Positions 1 through 8,745 of a DNA stretch of 64,000 nt are shown in pieces; the first letter of the stretch is position 1; each line of letters starts with the position of its first letter. The DNA comes from a bacterium BMS3Abin14 (GTDB lineage Bacteria > BMS3Abin14), in assembly GCA_002897695.1 (NCBI GenBank), contig BDTG01000027.1, forward strand, positions 35,335-99,334. The letters run 5' to 3'. The notes beneath the pieces are model-generated. The model was not told the DNA's origin and did not search any database. It saw only the letters and a program-made list of their open reading frames with translations. The position numbers and the translations under genes were made by a program.

Positions 1-1301
1 TGCTGGTAGGCCGAAAGCCTGACGAGGGCCACCTTTTTTTTGCCTTCGGCGATGCGTTCATCCGCTTTTTCTATGCCGTGATCCAGACAGTTTCGAACAA
101 TGTGGAGGAGAGGAGACACCATCTGCTCCATGATCATCTTGTCGAGTTCCGTGTCCCCACCTGCAAACTCGATTTTGACCTCTTTTTTCAACTCCCGCGC
201 TATCTTTTTCGAGACGCGTTGGAGCCTGTTGAAGAGTTGCTCCATCGGCACCATTCTGATGTCCATGACACTGTCGCGCAGATCAATGAGCCTTTTCTCC
301 ATCTGCACATTGCTCTTCTCGATGTCCTTTATCACCCCGGCACCGTCCATCCCGCCCTGCTGACGGATACGGTGGGCGATATTGGAAAAATTGGAACGGA
401 GAATTACCAGTTCTCCAACGAGGTTCATAAGGTGATCGAGTTTGGCAATGTCGACCCGGACGGTATTGCTGACCCCCCTTATCTCATCGACCAGGACATC
501 CTCCACAGGGCTCCCCGTGGATTTTGACGGCGGGACAGCGGACACGAAAGAGGGCAGCCCGTCCTTGAACGGGACAGGGGCCAGAATGGTCCCCTCGCCC
601 TCAAGTTCCGTTGATATATTCTGGATGGGTTCCTTTGTGGTGAAATAAAGAAGGAAACCGATTGTCCCCTCCACACCTCCATTGGTCTGGGGAAGGGTGG
701 TAATCAGCTCACCGATATCCCTGATGGAACTCCCTAATTCTCTGAGCCTGGTGTCGAAGGATGCCAGGGGAAACCGGCACTGGATCCTGAAAAAAGGGTT
801 TCCTTTCAGGATGTTATCCCTGAATCGGTGTTCCTCATATTCGGATAGCATATCGGCCATTCCAGCAGGAACATCGATAAAATCGGACAGGTCTCCTGCC
901 CCGGTGTCCTGGGAAGTCTGACCGATCCCGTTGATATTCTTCATGAACTCCCCGACATCAACAGAATCGTCACCATGCCCTGAGGCGATGGCGTGAACCA
1001 TCCGGATAATAAGCTGAACACCCTGTGAAAGGACGTCTACAACATCATCGGAAAGTGCGATCTTGTCTAGACGCATATCGTCCAGGAGAGATTCTATCCG
1101 GTGAGAAAGAGCGCTCAGATTGTCCAGATTCAGCATGCCGGACAGACCTTTAAGCGAGTGGGCATCTCGAAAAATAGCGTTGATGATATCAGGTTTACGG
1201 TGGTCTTCAGGGGTGATTTCCATCAGTTGGCTGATGAAGCTCTCCAGATCTTCCAGGATATCTTCCGCTTCCGAGACAAAATCTTTCAGCGATTGATCCA
1301 C
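1..1301 (-). CDS. cheA: CheA-type chemotaxis histidine kinase (5' part, runs off the left edge)
   Basis: The open frame starts at a GTG at 1301 and runs off the window, giving about 433 residues. The N-terminus is an Hpt phosphotransfer domain with the phosphoacceptor motif AHSLKG (His48). A later stretch resembles the dimerisation region (SNTVRVDIAKLDHLMNLVGE), and the visible end has the ATPase N-box (HIVRNCLDHGIE). CheA autophosphorylates and passes phosphate to CheY in a receptor array. The gene lies 83 bases downstream of a CheY-like regulator in the same direction, so the two probably work together. Residues about 150-300 are not assigned. The C-terminal CheW-like domain is not in the window. 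The Shine-Dalgarno sequence before the GTG is weak, but no better start precedes the Hpt domain. Confidence 0.9.
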   Translation of the reverse strand, partial: MDQSLKDFVSEAEDILEDLESFISQLMEITPEDHRKPDIINAIFRDAHSLKGLSGMLNLDNLSALSHRIESLLDDMRLDKIALSDDVVDVLSQGVQLIIRMVHAIASGHGDDSVDVGEFMKNINGIGQTSQDTGAGDLSDFIDVPAGMADMLSEYEEHRFRDNILKGNPFFRIQCRFPLASFDTRLRELGSSIRDIGELITTLPQTNGGVEGTIGFLLYFTTKEPIQNISTELEGEGTILAPVPFKDGLPSFVSAVPPSKSTGSPVEDVLVDEIRGVSNTVRVDIAKLDHLMNLVGELVILRSNFSNIAHRIRQQGGMDGAGVIKDIEKSNVQMEKRLIDLRDSVMDIRMVPMEQLFNRLQRVSKKIARELKKEVKIEFAGGDTELDKMIMEQMVSPLLHIVRNCLDHGIEKADERIAEGKKKVALVRLSAYQ

Positions 1302-1384
1302 GATTGATAACCCCGTAAAAAGTCTCTTCGAACATCTTTCCATCCGGCGATCACTCTGCCGACGCGACCCGCCCACCACATTTT

Positions 1385-1756
1385 TTAATCACCCAACAGC
1401 TCCCTCACGTGGCGCTGGAGGTCCTCAGGGTTGAACGGTTTGACAAGATAGCGGTCCGCACCCAGCCGGAGTCCTCGCTCCCTGTCAATCTCGCGGCCCT
1501 CGGTGGTAACAATAATTACCGGAATAGCGCTGAAATTATCACTCTGTTTGACAAAACGGACCACTTCCAGCCCATTGATATCGGGCATATTGATGTCTGT
1601 GATCACCAGATCCGGGAGACACTCGGGAAGTTTCCTGAGCGCCTGGAAACCATCGGCTGCTTCAATGACGGCAAAATCTTCCATGTCTTCCAGAGAAGAG
1701 ACGATCATCAACCTCGTTGTGGGGGAGTCCTCGACTACAAGAATTTTTTTCGTCAT
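1385..1756 (-). CDS. CheY-like single-domain response regulator
   Basis: The 123-residue protein is only a receiver domain. The acidic pocket (E9, D10), phospho-acceptor D54 in ITDINMPDINGLE, T84 and K106 (LVKPF) are all present and correctly spaced, so it should be phosphorylatable. There is no output domain. The gene sits 83 bases upstream of cheA and 24 bases downstream of a DUF4388 protein, all leftward, which suggests one transcription unit. By family it would act as a diffusible phospho-signal to a motor or other partner. No flagellar or pilus gene is visible here, so the target is unknown. Confidence 0.92.
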   Translation of the reverse strand: MTKKILVVEDSPTTRLMIVSSLEDMEDFAVIEAADGFQALRKLPECLPDLVITDINMPDINGLEVVRFVKQSDNFSAIPVIIVTTEGREIDRERGLRLGADRYLVKPFNPEDLQRHVRELLGD

Positions 1757-1780
1757 CGGTTATCTCCTGGCCTCTTTTCA

Positions 1781-3553
1781 TCACCTGCCCTTGTTCGCCT
1801 TCAGCTTCATCTCAAGAAAGGACCTGTCGAGAGCCAATCCGGCATGGCTGAGAAAGATATCCAGGCTGTTGGTGGGGCCGATGCCTCCTTTGTCGAGACA
1901 ATCATCGGCATACAGCACCACAGCAACCTTACCCATGCTCACCACAGGACCTATGTAAACCTCACTGGGCCTTATTCCGCCCAGGGCCTGAAAAAGCGCT
2001 TCCATGTCACCCTCCCGTGGAGCTCCGCGGTAGCTTTGCTGGGTCTGGATAACCTTCGAAAAGAGTGAATTTTCAAAGACAGGGAGAACCAGGGCACGAA
2101 CAACCGAATCGGCCTTGCCCCCTGGCCCAAGATCCACCCCGAATTGACCTAACCCCTTCATGTCGATCTTCCTTACGAGGAAAAGGACCGCTCTTGAAAA
2201 AATCTCGGTGGCAAACCTGAGGGTCAGGAGGGTGATCTCTCCGTGGACGTCACCCCTGTTCAGCTTGGAAACATATGATCTGAGCCTTTCCATGGAGGGG
2301 TCCTGTGGTACCTGAGCCCGTGCCTCCGATTTTTCTGCCAGATCGTCAAATGGCAGGTCCCATCCAGCGAGTTCATCGGAGAGCTCGCCCTGGATGTCGT
2401 AGAACATGCCCTCATCCCTGCCGGCATCCTCCGTAATTCCCATGGCGGAGGCAAGAAATTCGACGGCCTGCTCAAGGCCGGCGGTGTCCAGGGGTAAGAG
2501 GGACAGGTCCCGGATGCCGGCGGTTTTCTCCAGTAGCCCGGGGGGGGGGTCCCCTTCGAAGGTGATGATTGTTGGAAGGTTCAGCCCCAGGTCCCATAGC
2601 GTGGTGATGATATCCAACCCGCCGAGAACGATTCCGTCGGTGATCCCGGCGGTCCTCAGGCCCAGGACAAGGCAGGGATGTATATCATGCGACCGGAGTT
2701 CCTGGATCTTCGTCAGACCCGTGGCGGCATCCTCGATACACAGGATTGCAACTTCATGCTCCTTCAGATGTTTTTCCAGGACATCTGCCGGTTTCCTGTT
2801 GTCCGAAATGACCAGGACAACCTTTGAAATTCTCGAGGGTACCGTCGGAGGGGTAGCCGGCACAATGAACTCCGCAACCTCGGAGAGCTGATGATCCTCT
2901 TCGGACACCTCGGGCGGGTTTCCAGCCTCAAAAGAACCTCCGGCATCAAACGACGGATCCTCCTCCAAACTCCCGGCCCGCGCTGCTTCATCACGGCGCC
3001 TGGCCCCTTCCATGACCATGAACTGTGCGTTTATCCCTTTGTCGAGGAAGAGCGGGACTGCAGGTTCCAGGAGCGGATGATCCTTCTCGGTGTCTATAAG
3101 CTGGAAGCTGAAGGTTCCTTCCTCCCAGTCGAAGAGGGAGAAAACAATCTCCTCAACCCTCTTTTTCAGGACTTTCTGAAATGATTCCCGGGATACGCCG
3201 AGAAGCTCGGATACGAGGTTCTTGAGATCTTTCGGGCGATCACAGAGTTCGAGGCGTCCCTTGATTTTCTCAATATCAGACACCTCAACGACGCCGTGGT
3301 GGACCAGAAGGCTGAGGATGCCCTCCTTCTCCCCTAACCGCCCGGCATAGATAATGACTCCATCCTTGATGTAGATGTTCGCCTCACCACGGGGGCCTTC
3401 CAGATTGAGCAATCCGGAGCGTTTACTGAGGCTGACGATCTGAAGGATCTCCCCCAGGGACAGATCTTCCAGTTTCCCTACCAGGCTCATGGCGGGATCC
3501 ATTCTGCTTCGCGGATCCCTCGCGTCGGCCAATGTGGATCTCTTCTCGTTCAC
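1781..3553 (-). CDS. DUF4388 (PATAN-type) domain protein, possible signalling scaffold
   Basis: The protein has 590 residues. Residues about 22-130 form a DUF4388 domain, recognised by MSLVGKLEDLSLGEILQIVS, then an SGLLNL strand and IYIKDGVIIYA. The middle (about 240-380) looks like a degenerate receiver-like alpha/beta domain (VVLVISDNRKPADVLEKHL) without a clear phospho-acceptor. The C-terminus (about 430-590) is unassigned. A GTG start overlaps the stop of the phosphoesterase by four bases (GTGA), implying translational coupling; an internal ATG at 3490 begins exactly at the DUF4388 domain and is an alternative. Position just upstream of cheY-cheA suggests a role in the same signalling pathway. 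DUF4388 proteins are frequent in deltaproteobacteria and myxobacteria, but biochemical functions are mostly undefined. Confidence 0.75.
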   Translation of the reverse strand: MNEKRSTLADARDPRSRMDPAMSLVGKLEDLSLGEILQIVSLSKRSGLLNLEGPRGEANIYIKDGVIIYAGRLGEKEGILSLLVHHGVVEVSDIEKIKGRLELCDRPKDLKNLVSELLGVSRESFQKVLKKRVEEIVFSLFDWEEGTFSFQLIDTEKDHPLLEPAVPLFLDKGINAQFMVMEGARRRDEAARAGSLEEDPSFDAGGSFEAGNPPEVSEEDHQLSEVAEFIVPATPPTVPSRISKVVLVISDNRKPADVLEKHLKEHEVAILCIEDAATGLTKIQELRSHDIHPCLVLGLRTAGITDGIVLGGLDIITTLWDLGLNLPTIITFEGDPPPGLLEKTAGIRDLSLLPLDTAGLEQAVEFLASAMGITEDAGRDEGMFYDIQGELSDELAGWDLPFDDLAEKSEARAQVPQDPSMERLRSYVSKLNRGDVHGEITLLTLRFATEIFSRAVLFLVRKIDMKGLGQFGVDLGPGGKADSVVRALVLPVFENSLFSKVIQTQQSYRGAPREGDMEALFQALGGIRPSEVYIGPVVSMGKVAVVLYADDCLDKGGIGPTNSLDIFLSHAGLALDRSFLEMKLKANKGR

Positions 3554-4278
3554 CTGCCCTCCGATAGCCGATCTGCCAGGGGCTGCGGCAACCCGGCCTT
3601 GAGCATTTTTTTCTGGGTCGCGGGAACATCATATTCTACCCGCTGGATGGAAAATGCACCGGCATCACGGTCCAGCAACCCGAAACAGGCGGCCGGATTT
3701 CCGTCCCTGGGCTGCCCAACACTTCCCACGTTTATAAGATATCGGAAGCCATCCTCAATTATCAGGGAGTCCCCGGGGACTACCGAGACCGCTCCATTCA
3801 CATCCATGCTCACCATCACAGGCTGATGGGAATGTCCGACAAAGCAAATCGGCCCCTCAAAGTAGGAGAAATTGACCTCAGCATCCCACAGGGTGAAGAT
3901 ATATTCCCACGCATCAGGCAGCCTCGGACTCGCATGGACCAGGGTTATTCCGTCCCGCTCCTCAACCAGGGGGAGGGATGATAAAAAATCGGATGTTTCA
4001 GGTTTCAGCTGCTGCGCATTCCAGAGGATCGCCTCACGGGCGTAGGAGTTGAAAGACTCCGGATCGGTAAGCCCCACCGCCGCAGCATCGTGATTCCCGG
4101 CAACGAAAACCTCGGCATTGTCCATAACCCACCTGGTGCAGGGATTGGGGTCCGGCCCGTATCCGACCGCGTCCCCGACAAAGTAGATGGAGTCGGCGCC
4201 CAACCGGTTAACAGCCTCATGGACCGCATCGAGAGCAACCAGGTTAGAATGGATGTCGGAGACAACGGCGATCTTCAT
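3550..4278 (-). CDS. Calcineurin-like metallophosphoesterase (YfcE/MJ0936-type)
   Basis: The 242-residue protein has the ordered metal-binding motifs of the family: VSDIHSN (D8, H10), VGDAVGYGP (D36), GNHD (N62, H63), then LVHASPR and FVGHSHQP. These coordinate a two-metal centre for phosphodiester or phosphomonoester hydrolysis. There is no signal peptide, so it is cytoplasmic. Its ATG overlaps the upstream gene (4275-4278), and its stop overlaps the DUF4388 gene, so three genes are tightly coupled. The substrate cannot be read from sequence; relatives include cyclic-nucleotide and general phosphodiesterases. Confidence 0.88.
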   Translation of the reverse strand: MKIAVVSDIHSNLVALDAVHEAVNRLGADSIYFVGDAVGYGPDPNPCTRWVMDNAEVFVAGNHDAAAVGLTDPESFNSYAREAILWNAQQLKPETSDFLSSLPLVEERDGITLVHASPRLPDAWEYIFTLWDAEVNFSYFEGPICFVGHSHQPVMVSMDVNGAVSVVPGDSLIIEDGFRYLINVGSVGQPRDGNPAACFGLLDRDAGAFSIQRVEYDVPATQKKMLKAGLPQPLADRLSEGR

Positions 4279-4811
4279 CCGGCTGCCCCTCGCGGCGAAG
4301 ACGGTGCAGCGCCCGTCACGCGCCTGTGAGGAAAGGAAGCTCTGGCCGCGGAGAGGGTTTCCGGAGACCGGATAAAAAGGGCTGCGTCCCTGACGGAAAG
4401 ATCCGACAGCTCCGCGGCGATCCCGAAAAACTCCTCAACCGTCCGCAGGTCAGGTTCATCGAACATGGTGATTTCCTCTGCGGCGACACGCCGGGCGCCC
4501 AACCCTGCCATCGCTCTGATTCCTGTTCTGTAGGCTTCCCTCCAAAGGTCCCTGTTGAAGTCATCCTCCTTTCCCAGCCCCATCAGAATGACGCAGGAAA
4601 CCGGCAGCTTTCCCTGCGTCGGGATAAGAGTCTGGGCGCCAAAATCCAGAAAGGTGGGCCTGTTTTTCCAGAGCCGGCTTACAGAGGCGTTGAAAAGCCA
4701 GTCCATGGCCGCGACGGTCCCCCTCAGAGGCAGCACATTCGAAAAGTGCCCAAGGAGGATGACGTCTCCGCGGTATTTCAGGGGTTCGCCGCCCCGCAGA
4801 TGAACTTCCAT
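4275..4811 (-). CDS. Stand-alone M17 leucyl-aminopeptidase N-terminal-like domain
   Basis: This 178-residue protein resembles only the N-terminal macro-like domain of M17 aminopeptidases. Supporting motifs are LRGTVAAMDWLFNASVSRLW, then VILMGLGKEDDFN and a helix AYRTGIRAMAGLGARRVA, which correspond to the 'G LD..l.G.ls' and 'v.lvGLG' blocks of that domain. The catalytic C-terminal metallopeptidase domain is absent, and the next gene is an unrelated phosphoesterase, so it is not a split gene with the other half adjacent. The start lies one base after the nusB stop, indicating coupling. Function is unknown; ligand binding or regulation is a guess. The C-terminal 25 residues look disordered. Confidence 0.6.
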   Translation of the reverse strand: MEVHLRGGEPLKYRGDVILLGHFSNVLPLRGTVAAMDWLFNASVSRLWKNRPTFLDFGAQTLIPTQGKLPVSCVILMGLGKEDDFNRDLWREAYRTGIRAMAGLGARRVAAEEITMFDEPDLRTVEEFFGIAAELSDLSVRDAALFIRSPETLSAARASFPHRRVTGAAPSSPRGAAG

Positions 4812-5225
4812 TCAGTCCTGTCTACCCATATCGTACCTGACTCGATCGAGTATCCCATTTATGAATCCACCCGATTCCTCTCCACCGAAGCTTTTAGCCA
4901 TCTCAATGGCTTCGTTAAGTACCACGCGGGCGGGGGTCTCCCTTTGAAACATGAGTTCAAAGCTTGCCAGCCTCAATAGGTTCCTGTCGACAGCTGCCAT
5001 CCGTTTCATGTCCCATTTCAATGATGCAGACGAAATAGTCCGGTCGATCTCTTCCAGACTGCCCATGGTCCCAATAACCAGATCTCTGGCAAAGGCCCGT
5101 GCGTCGGGTTCCATGCTACTCAACCCCTCCATCTCCTCACACGCCAGATCCGGATCGCACGGATTCGCGTCCAATCGATAGAGGATTTGAAGGGCAATCT
5201 CCCTTGCCCTGCGACGACTGCCCAT
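4812..5225 (-). CDS. nusB: Transcription antitermination factor NusB
   Basis: The 137-residue length and all-helical pattern match NusB. Diagnostic segments are the arginine-rich N-terminus (GSRRRAREIALQILY), the central DRTISSASLKWDMKRM and the C-terminal FIGILD-like block FINGILDRVR. NusB binds boxA of rRNA leaders with NusE (S10) in antitermination complexes. It follows ribH by 9 bases, and nusB next to the riboflavin genes is a common bacterial arrangement. The downstream M17-like gene begins one base after its stop. Confidence 0.93.
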   Translation of the reverse strand: MGSRRRAREIALQILYRLDANPCDPDLACEEMEGLSSMEPDARAFARDLVIGTMGSLEEIDRTISSASLKWDMKRMAAVDRNLLRLASFELMFQRETPARVVLNEAIEMAKSFGGEESGGFINGILDRVRYDMGRQD

Positions 5226-5234
5226 CAGATACGA

Positions 5235-5723
5235 TCAGAATTGCCGGAGAAGGTTGGCCATCTCTATGGCCCCCGCGGCAGCCTCGTAGCCCTTGTTTCC
5301 GGCTTTGGCGCCTGCACGATCCACGGCCTGTTCAAGGCTGTCGGCGGTAATAACTCCGAACGTTACAGGCACCCCGGATGCCATGGATACCTGGGCTATC
5401 CCTTTGGTCACCTCAGCGGCGATAAAATCAAAATGAGGCGTCTGCCCACGTATGACGGCGCCAACGCAGACTACCGCATCCACATCTGCCGTCTCGACAA
5501 CCCTCCTGGCGATCACGGGTATCTCGAAGGAACCCGGCACCCTGTAGACGGTGATATCGTCCTCCCCGGCGCCATGCCGGAGGAGGCAGTCGATGGCGCC
5601 GTTGATCAATCTGTCCGTAATAAAGTCGTTAAACCTGGAAGCAATGACTGCAACCTTAAGCCCATTAGCATCCAGCTTTCCCTGTATCGTCCTGTATCCG
5701 CCCATAGATATCCTCCCTTTCAA
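5235..5723 (-). CDS. ribH: 6,7-dimethyl-8-ribityllumazine synthase
   Basis: This is the 162-residue lumazine synthase, the penultimate step of riboflavin synthesis. It condenses the ribityl-pyrimidinedione with dihydroxybutanone phosphate. Family motifs are VAVIASRFNDFITD, VYRVPGSFEIP and VCVGAVIRGQTPHFDFIA with the active-site histidine in the last. It forms icosahedral or pentameric shells in other bacteria. It sits 8 bases after ribBA and 9 bases before nusB, in a ribD-ribE-ribBA-ribH order. Length and motifs are complete. Confidence 0.95.
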   Translation of the reverse strand: MKGRISMGGYRTIQGKLDANGLKVAVIASRFNDFITDRLINGAIDCLLRHGAGEDDITVYRVPGSFEIPVIARRVVETADVDAVVCVGAVIRGQTPHFDFIAAEVTKGIAQVSMASGVPVTFGVITADSLEQAVDRAGAKAGNKGYEAAAGAIEMANLLRQF

Positions 5724-5731
5724 GAGGGTGA

Positions 5732-6934
5732 TTAAACCTTTCTCAGAAGATGGCCCATCTTGGTTTTTTTCGTCTGGAGATAGCGAAGGTTTTCATCCCG
5801 GGCCGCCACTTCGAGGGGAATCCGCTCCACGACCTGAAGACCGTAGCCCTCAAGACCCACGATCTTCTTGGGATTGTTGGTCAGGAGCCTGATTTCACCC
5901 ACCCCCACGGCAACGAGGATCTGGGCTCCAATACCGTAATCACGAAGGTCCGGCGCAAATCCCAGTTCAAGATTGGCCTCCACCGTATCTCTACCTTCAT
6001 CCTGGAGCTGATAGGCCTTCAGCTTGTTGGCCAGCCCGATACCACGGCCCTCCTGGCTCATGTAGAGGAACACCCCTTTCCCCTCTTCCCTGATCATTTT
6101 GAGGGCGCTTTCCATCTGTTCGCCGCAATCGCATCGCAGGGAATGAAAAACATCACCGGTAAGGCATTCGGAATGTACCCTCACCAGTGTGGGTGAATCC
6201 GGTGTTATCTCGCCTAGCACAAGAGCCATGTGCTCCTGACCGTCAACCGCGTTTCGAAAGCCGTGGGCGGTAAAGTCACCGAAACGGGTGGGAAGACGTG
6301 TAATCGCGACCCTTTCGACAAGCCGCTCATGCCGCATCCGGTATTTTACCAGGTCCTCGATAGTAACAATCTTGAGCCCGAAACGCTTGGCAACGACCCT
6401 CAATTGGGGCATCCTCGCCATGGTTCCATCCTCATTCATGATCTCGCAAATTACGCCTGCGGGTTTGGACCCGGCGAGGCGTGCAAGATCCACGGAGCCC
6501 TCGGTCTGCCCCGCCCTCACGAGGACCCCTCCCTTTCTGGCCCTTATGGGGAAAACGTGGCCCGGTTTGGCCAGGTCCTCCGGCCTGCAGGCATCATTGA
6601 TGACTGTCCGTACAGTGTGTGCTCTGTCACTCGCGGAGATGCCGGTGGACACACCCTGTCTGGCCTCGATGGAAACAGTAAAGGCCGTCCCATACTTGGC
6701 CGTGTTGTCAGGGACCATTTGAGGAAGGTTCAACTGCTCGCATTTTTCCTCAGTCAGCGTCAGGCAGATAAGCCCACGGCCGTGAAGAGCCATGAAATTG
6801 ATGACCTCAGGCGTGACCATTTCGGCCGCCACCATGAAATCCCCCTCATTTTCCCGCTCCTCATCATCGACCAGTATTATCAGTCTGCCGGCGCTGACAT
6901 CCTCGATGGCATCCTCAACGGTGGAAACAGGCAT
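5732..6934 (-). CDS. ribBA: Bifunctional DHBP synthase / GTP cyclohydrolase II
   Basis: The 400-residue fusion makes both riboflavin precursors. Residues 1-200 are RibB (dihydroxybutanone-phosphate synthase), with DDEERENEGDFMVAAE and SASDRAHTVRT then GHVFPIRA. Residues about 205-400 are RibA (GTP cyclohydrolase II), with the zinc-binding cluster CLTGDVFHSLRCDCGEQ and the catalytic YMSQEGRGIGL. All key residues of both halves look intact, so both activities are expected. It is 9 bases downstream of ribE. Confidence 0.96.
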   Translation of the reverse strand: MPVSTVEDAIEDVSAGRLIILVDDEERENEGDFMVAAEMVTPEVINFMALHGRGLICLTLTEEKCEQLNLPQMVPDNTAKYGTAFTVSIEARQGVSTGISASDRAHTVRTVINDACRPEDLAKPGHVFPIRARKGGVLVRAGQTEGSVDLARLAGSKPAGVICEIMNEDGTMARMPQLRVVAKRFGLKIVTIEDLVKYRMRHERLVERVAITRLPTRFGDFTAHGFRNAVDGQEHMALVLGEITPDSPTLVRVHSECLTGDVFHSLRCDCGEQMESALKMIREEGKGVFLYMSQEGRGIGLANKLKAYQLQDEGRDTVEANLELGFAPDLRDYGIGAQILVAVGVGEIRLLTNNPKKIVGLEGYGLQVVERIPLEVAARDENLRYLQTKKTKMGHLLRKV

Positions 6935-6943
6935 AACATCTCC

Positions 6944-7600
6944 CTACTCTGAAATAAATCCGGAGCTCAACAGCTTCTCCAGGGTGAGCCCCGGAGCGCT
7001 TTCGCTCTTAACCACAGAACTGACCGCAGACCTTACATACTTCAGTATGAGGTCCGGCTCCAAGTTAACAGAGTCACCCTGGCTTTTCAATCCTAAGGTC
7101 GTTTTTTCAACGGTTTCCGGGATGATGGCCGCCGAAAACCGGTCCTTCCATCGGTTAACTATTGTAAGGCTCACACCGTCCACGGCGACGGAGGCTTTGG
7201 GTAGGGCATATGGGGTAAAATCCTGCGGAAAAAGAATCTCAAGATCGAAGGCTGCTCCGGTGCGCTTCAGGACCTGGATGCGTCCTTTGGCCTCAACGTG
7301 ACCTGCCACAAGATGACCGCCGATCCGGCCACCAAAGGAGAGCGCACGCTCCAGGTTGACTGTCTTTCCGATCCGCGCCGAACCGAAGGTGGTCTGCTTG
7401 AGGGTCTCGTTGGAGAGAAAACAGGCGAACCGATCATCGGCCCGGCCCTCGACCGTCAGACACACCCCATCCACCGCAATACTGTCTCCAGGCCCGGTGC
7501 CTCCCAGAACGAGGGAGCAGCGGACTTCCATCCTGGCTCCGCCGTCCACGCGGTCCATGCCCGATATCTTGCCTTTTTCTTCAATAATTCCAGTAAACAT
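6944..7600 (-). CDS. ribE: Riboflavin synthase, alpha subunit type
   Basis: The enzyme dismutates two lumazines to riboflavin. I take the start at MFTGIIEEKG (7600), the near-universal N-terminus of the family; an in-frame start 18 bases upstream exists but adds residues that do not match. Two tandem lumazine-binding barrels are visible: residues about 1-90 (GDSIAVDGVCLTV, GGHLVAGHVE) and about 95-200 (KASVAVDGVSLTIVN). Length of 218 residues is normal. It lies between ribD and ribBA, with a 41-base gap to ribD that contains an octamer array. I see no FMN riboswitch in that short gap. Confidence 0.94.
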   Translation of the reverse strand: MFTGIIEEKGKISGMDRVDGGARMEVRCSLVLGGTGPGDSIAVDGVCLTVEGRADDRFACFLSNETLKQTTFGSARIGKTVNLERALSFGGRIGGHLVAGHVEAKGRIQVLKRTGAAFDLEILFPQDFTPYALPKASVAVDGVSLTIVNRWKDRFSAAIIPETVEKTTLGLKSQGDSVNLEPDLILKYVRSAVSSVVKSESAPGLTLEKLLSSGFISE

Positions 7601-7613
7601 CTCTAAACTCCTG

Positions 7614-7645
7614 TGCACCAGTGCACTTATGCACTAATGCATTAT
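7614..7645. repeat. Short tandem octamer array between ribD and ribE
   Basis: Four imperfect 8-base units (tgcaccag, tgcactta, tgcactaa, tgcattat) lie head to tail. The last overlaps the ribD stop codon. It resembles other period-7 arrays in this window and may be a slippage product. Confidence 0.6.
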
Positions 7646-8745
7646 AAGCACCTGTCGGCAGTGATGCGGACATCTCCCCCGACCCTGCGGCAGCGAACTA
7701 CATCGAACCTCGCGGCATCCCCAAGCGCTTCGAGAGCAAGAGGACCCATAGCGGCGACACCCTCCGAACCGATCATAACGGGTGCAACGAAGGCCTCGAT
7801 CCGACACACTGCACCTTCTCCGACAAACCATGCGGCGGTCTTTCCTCCGCCCTCCACCATCAGATGAATTATCCCCTCTCCAACGAGGCGTTTCCCCAAA
7901 GATGGCCAGGAAAAAAGCCCGCCCTCAGTGGGGAGCATCATCAATCTTGTCCCCACGTCGGTGAATGCCTTCGCCCGCTTTTCCGCGATCCTCTCGTCTA
8001 CAACAATTATGGTTTTCCCATCCTCCCCCCTGACGACCACCCTGGATGTAAGAGGTGTCCTCAGGGAGGGGTCCAGGATGATCCTCCACGGCAAGACCTT
8101 CGACCTGACGGCCCGAACCGTCAACTCCGGGTTATCGACAAGAACGGTCCCTACGCCCACGAGAACAGCATCGGCATTGGAACGTAGACGGTGAGCGGCC
8201 CTTCTCGATCCCTTTCCGGTGATCCACCGCGACTCTCCAGAGGAAGTGGCGATCCTGCCGTCCAGGGACATGGCGGTTTTAAGGGTTACGTAGGGGATGC
8301 CATTTGCCACGTAATGAAAAAAAGCCCTGTTGAGTTCCCGGGCTTCCTCATCGAGAAGGCCCTCAGAAACCTCGATTCCAGCCCTTTCCAGAGTTTCAAA
8401 ACCTTTGCCGTTGACATCGGGGTTCGGATCCCGGCAACCGGCGACCAATCGGCTGATGCCGGCCTGGATTATTCGGTCCGTACACGGCGGTGTCCGGCCA
8501 TAATGGCTGCACGGCTCCAGGTTTACATACATGGTAGCTCCCGCTGCCCGGCGGCCGGCCCGGTCGATGGAAAGGACCTCGGCATGCGGCTTGCCCGGAA
8601 GCTCGTGCCACCCCTCTCCAATGACACTGCCGCCGCTCACCAGCACAGCCCCGACCATGGGGTTGGGGTGCGTTGTTCCAACCCCTTTCGCCGCAAGCCT
8701 CAACGCCCGTTTCATGAAAAATCTGTCAACCGCGGCCTGCGTCAC
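7642..8745 (-). CDS. ribD: Bifunctional riboflavin deaminase/reductase
   Basis: The 367-residue protein performs the deamination and side-chain reduction steps of riboflavin synthesis. The N-terminal deaminase (1-145) has the zinc motifs PHAEVLSI and EPCSHYGRTPPCTDRI. The C-terminal NADPH-dependent reductase (146-367) starts at VTLKTAMSLDGRIATSSGES and carries the VEGGGKTAAWF loop. Both halves are complete. Its start overlaps the prfB stop by four bases (8742-8745), so prfB and the riboflavin genes are probably on one transcript. Confidence 0.95.
   Translation of the reverse strand: MTQAAVDRFFMKRALRLAAKGVGTTHPNPMVGAVLVSGGSVIGEGWHELPGKPHAEVLSIDRAGRRAAGATMYVNLEPCSHYGRTPPCTDRIIQAGISRLVAGCRDPNPDVNGKGFETLERAGIEVSEGLLDEEARELNRAFFHYVANGIPYVTLKTAMSLDGRIATSSGESRWITGKGSRRAAHRLRSNADAVLVGVGTVLVDNPELTVRAVRSKVLPWRIILDPSLRTPLTSRVVVRGEDGKTIIVVDERIAEKRAKAFTDVGTRLMMLPTEGGLFSWPSLGKRLVGEGIIHLMVEGGGKTAAWFVGEGAVCRIEAFVAPVMIGSEGVAAMGPLALEALGDAARFDVVRCRRVGGDVRITADRCL

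Noticed and set aside
7601-7641. FMN riboswitch in the ribD-ribE gap
   Set aside because: The gap is only 41 bases and mostly octamer repeats, far too short for the RFN element; none was seen upstream of prfB either.
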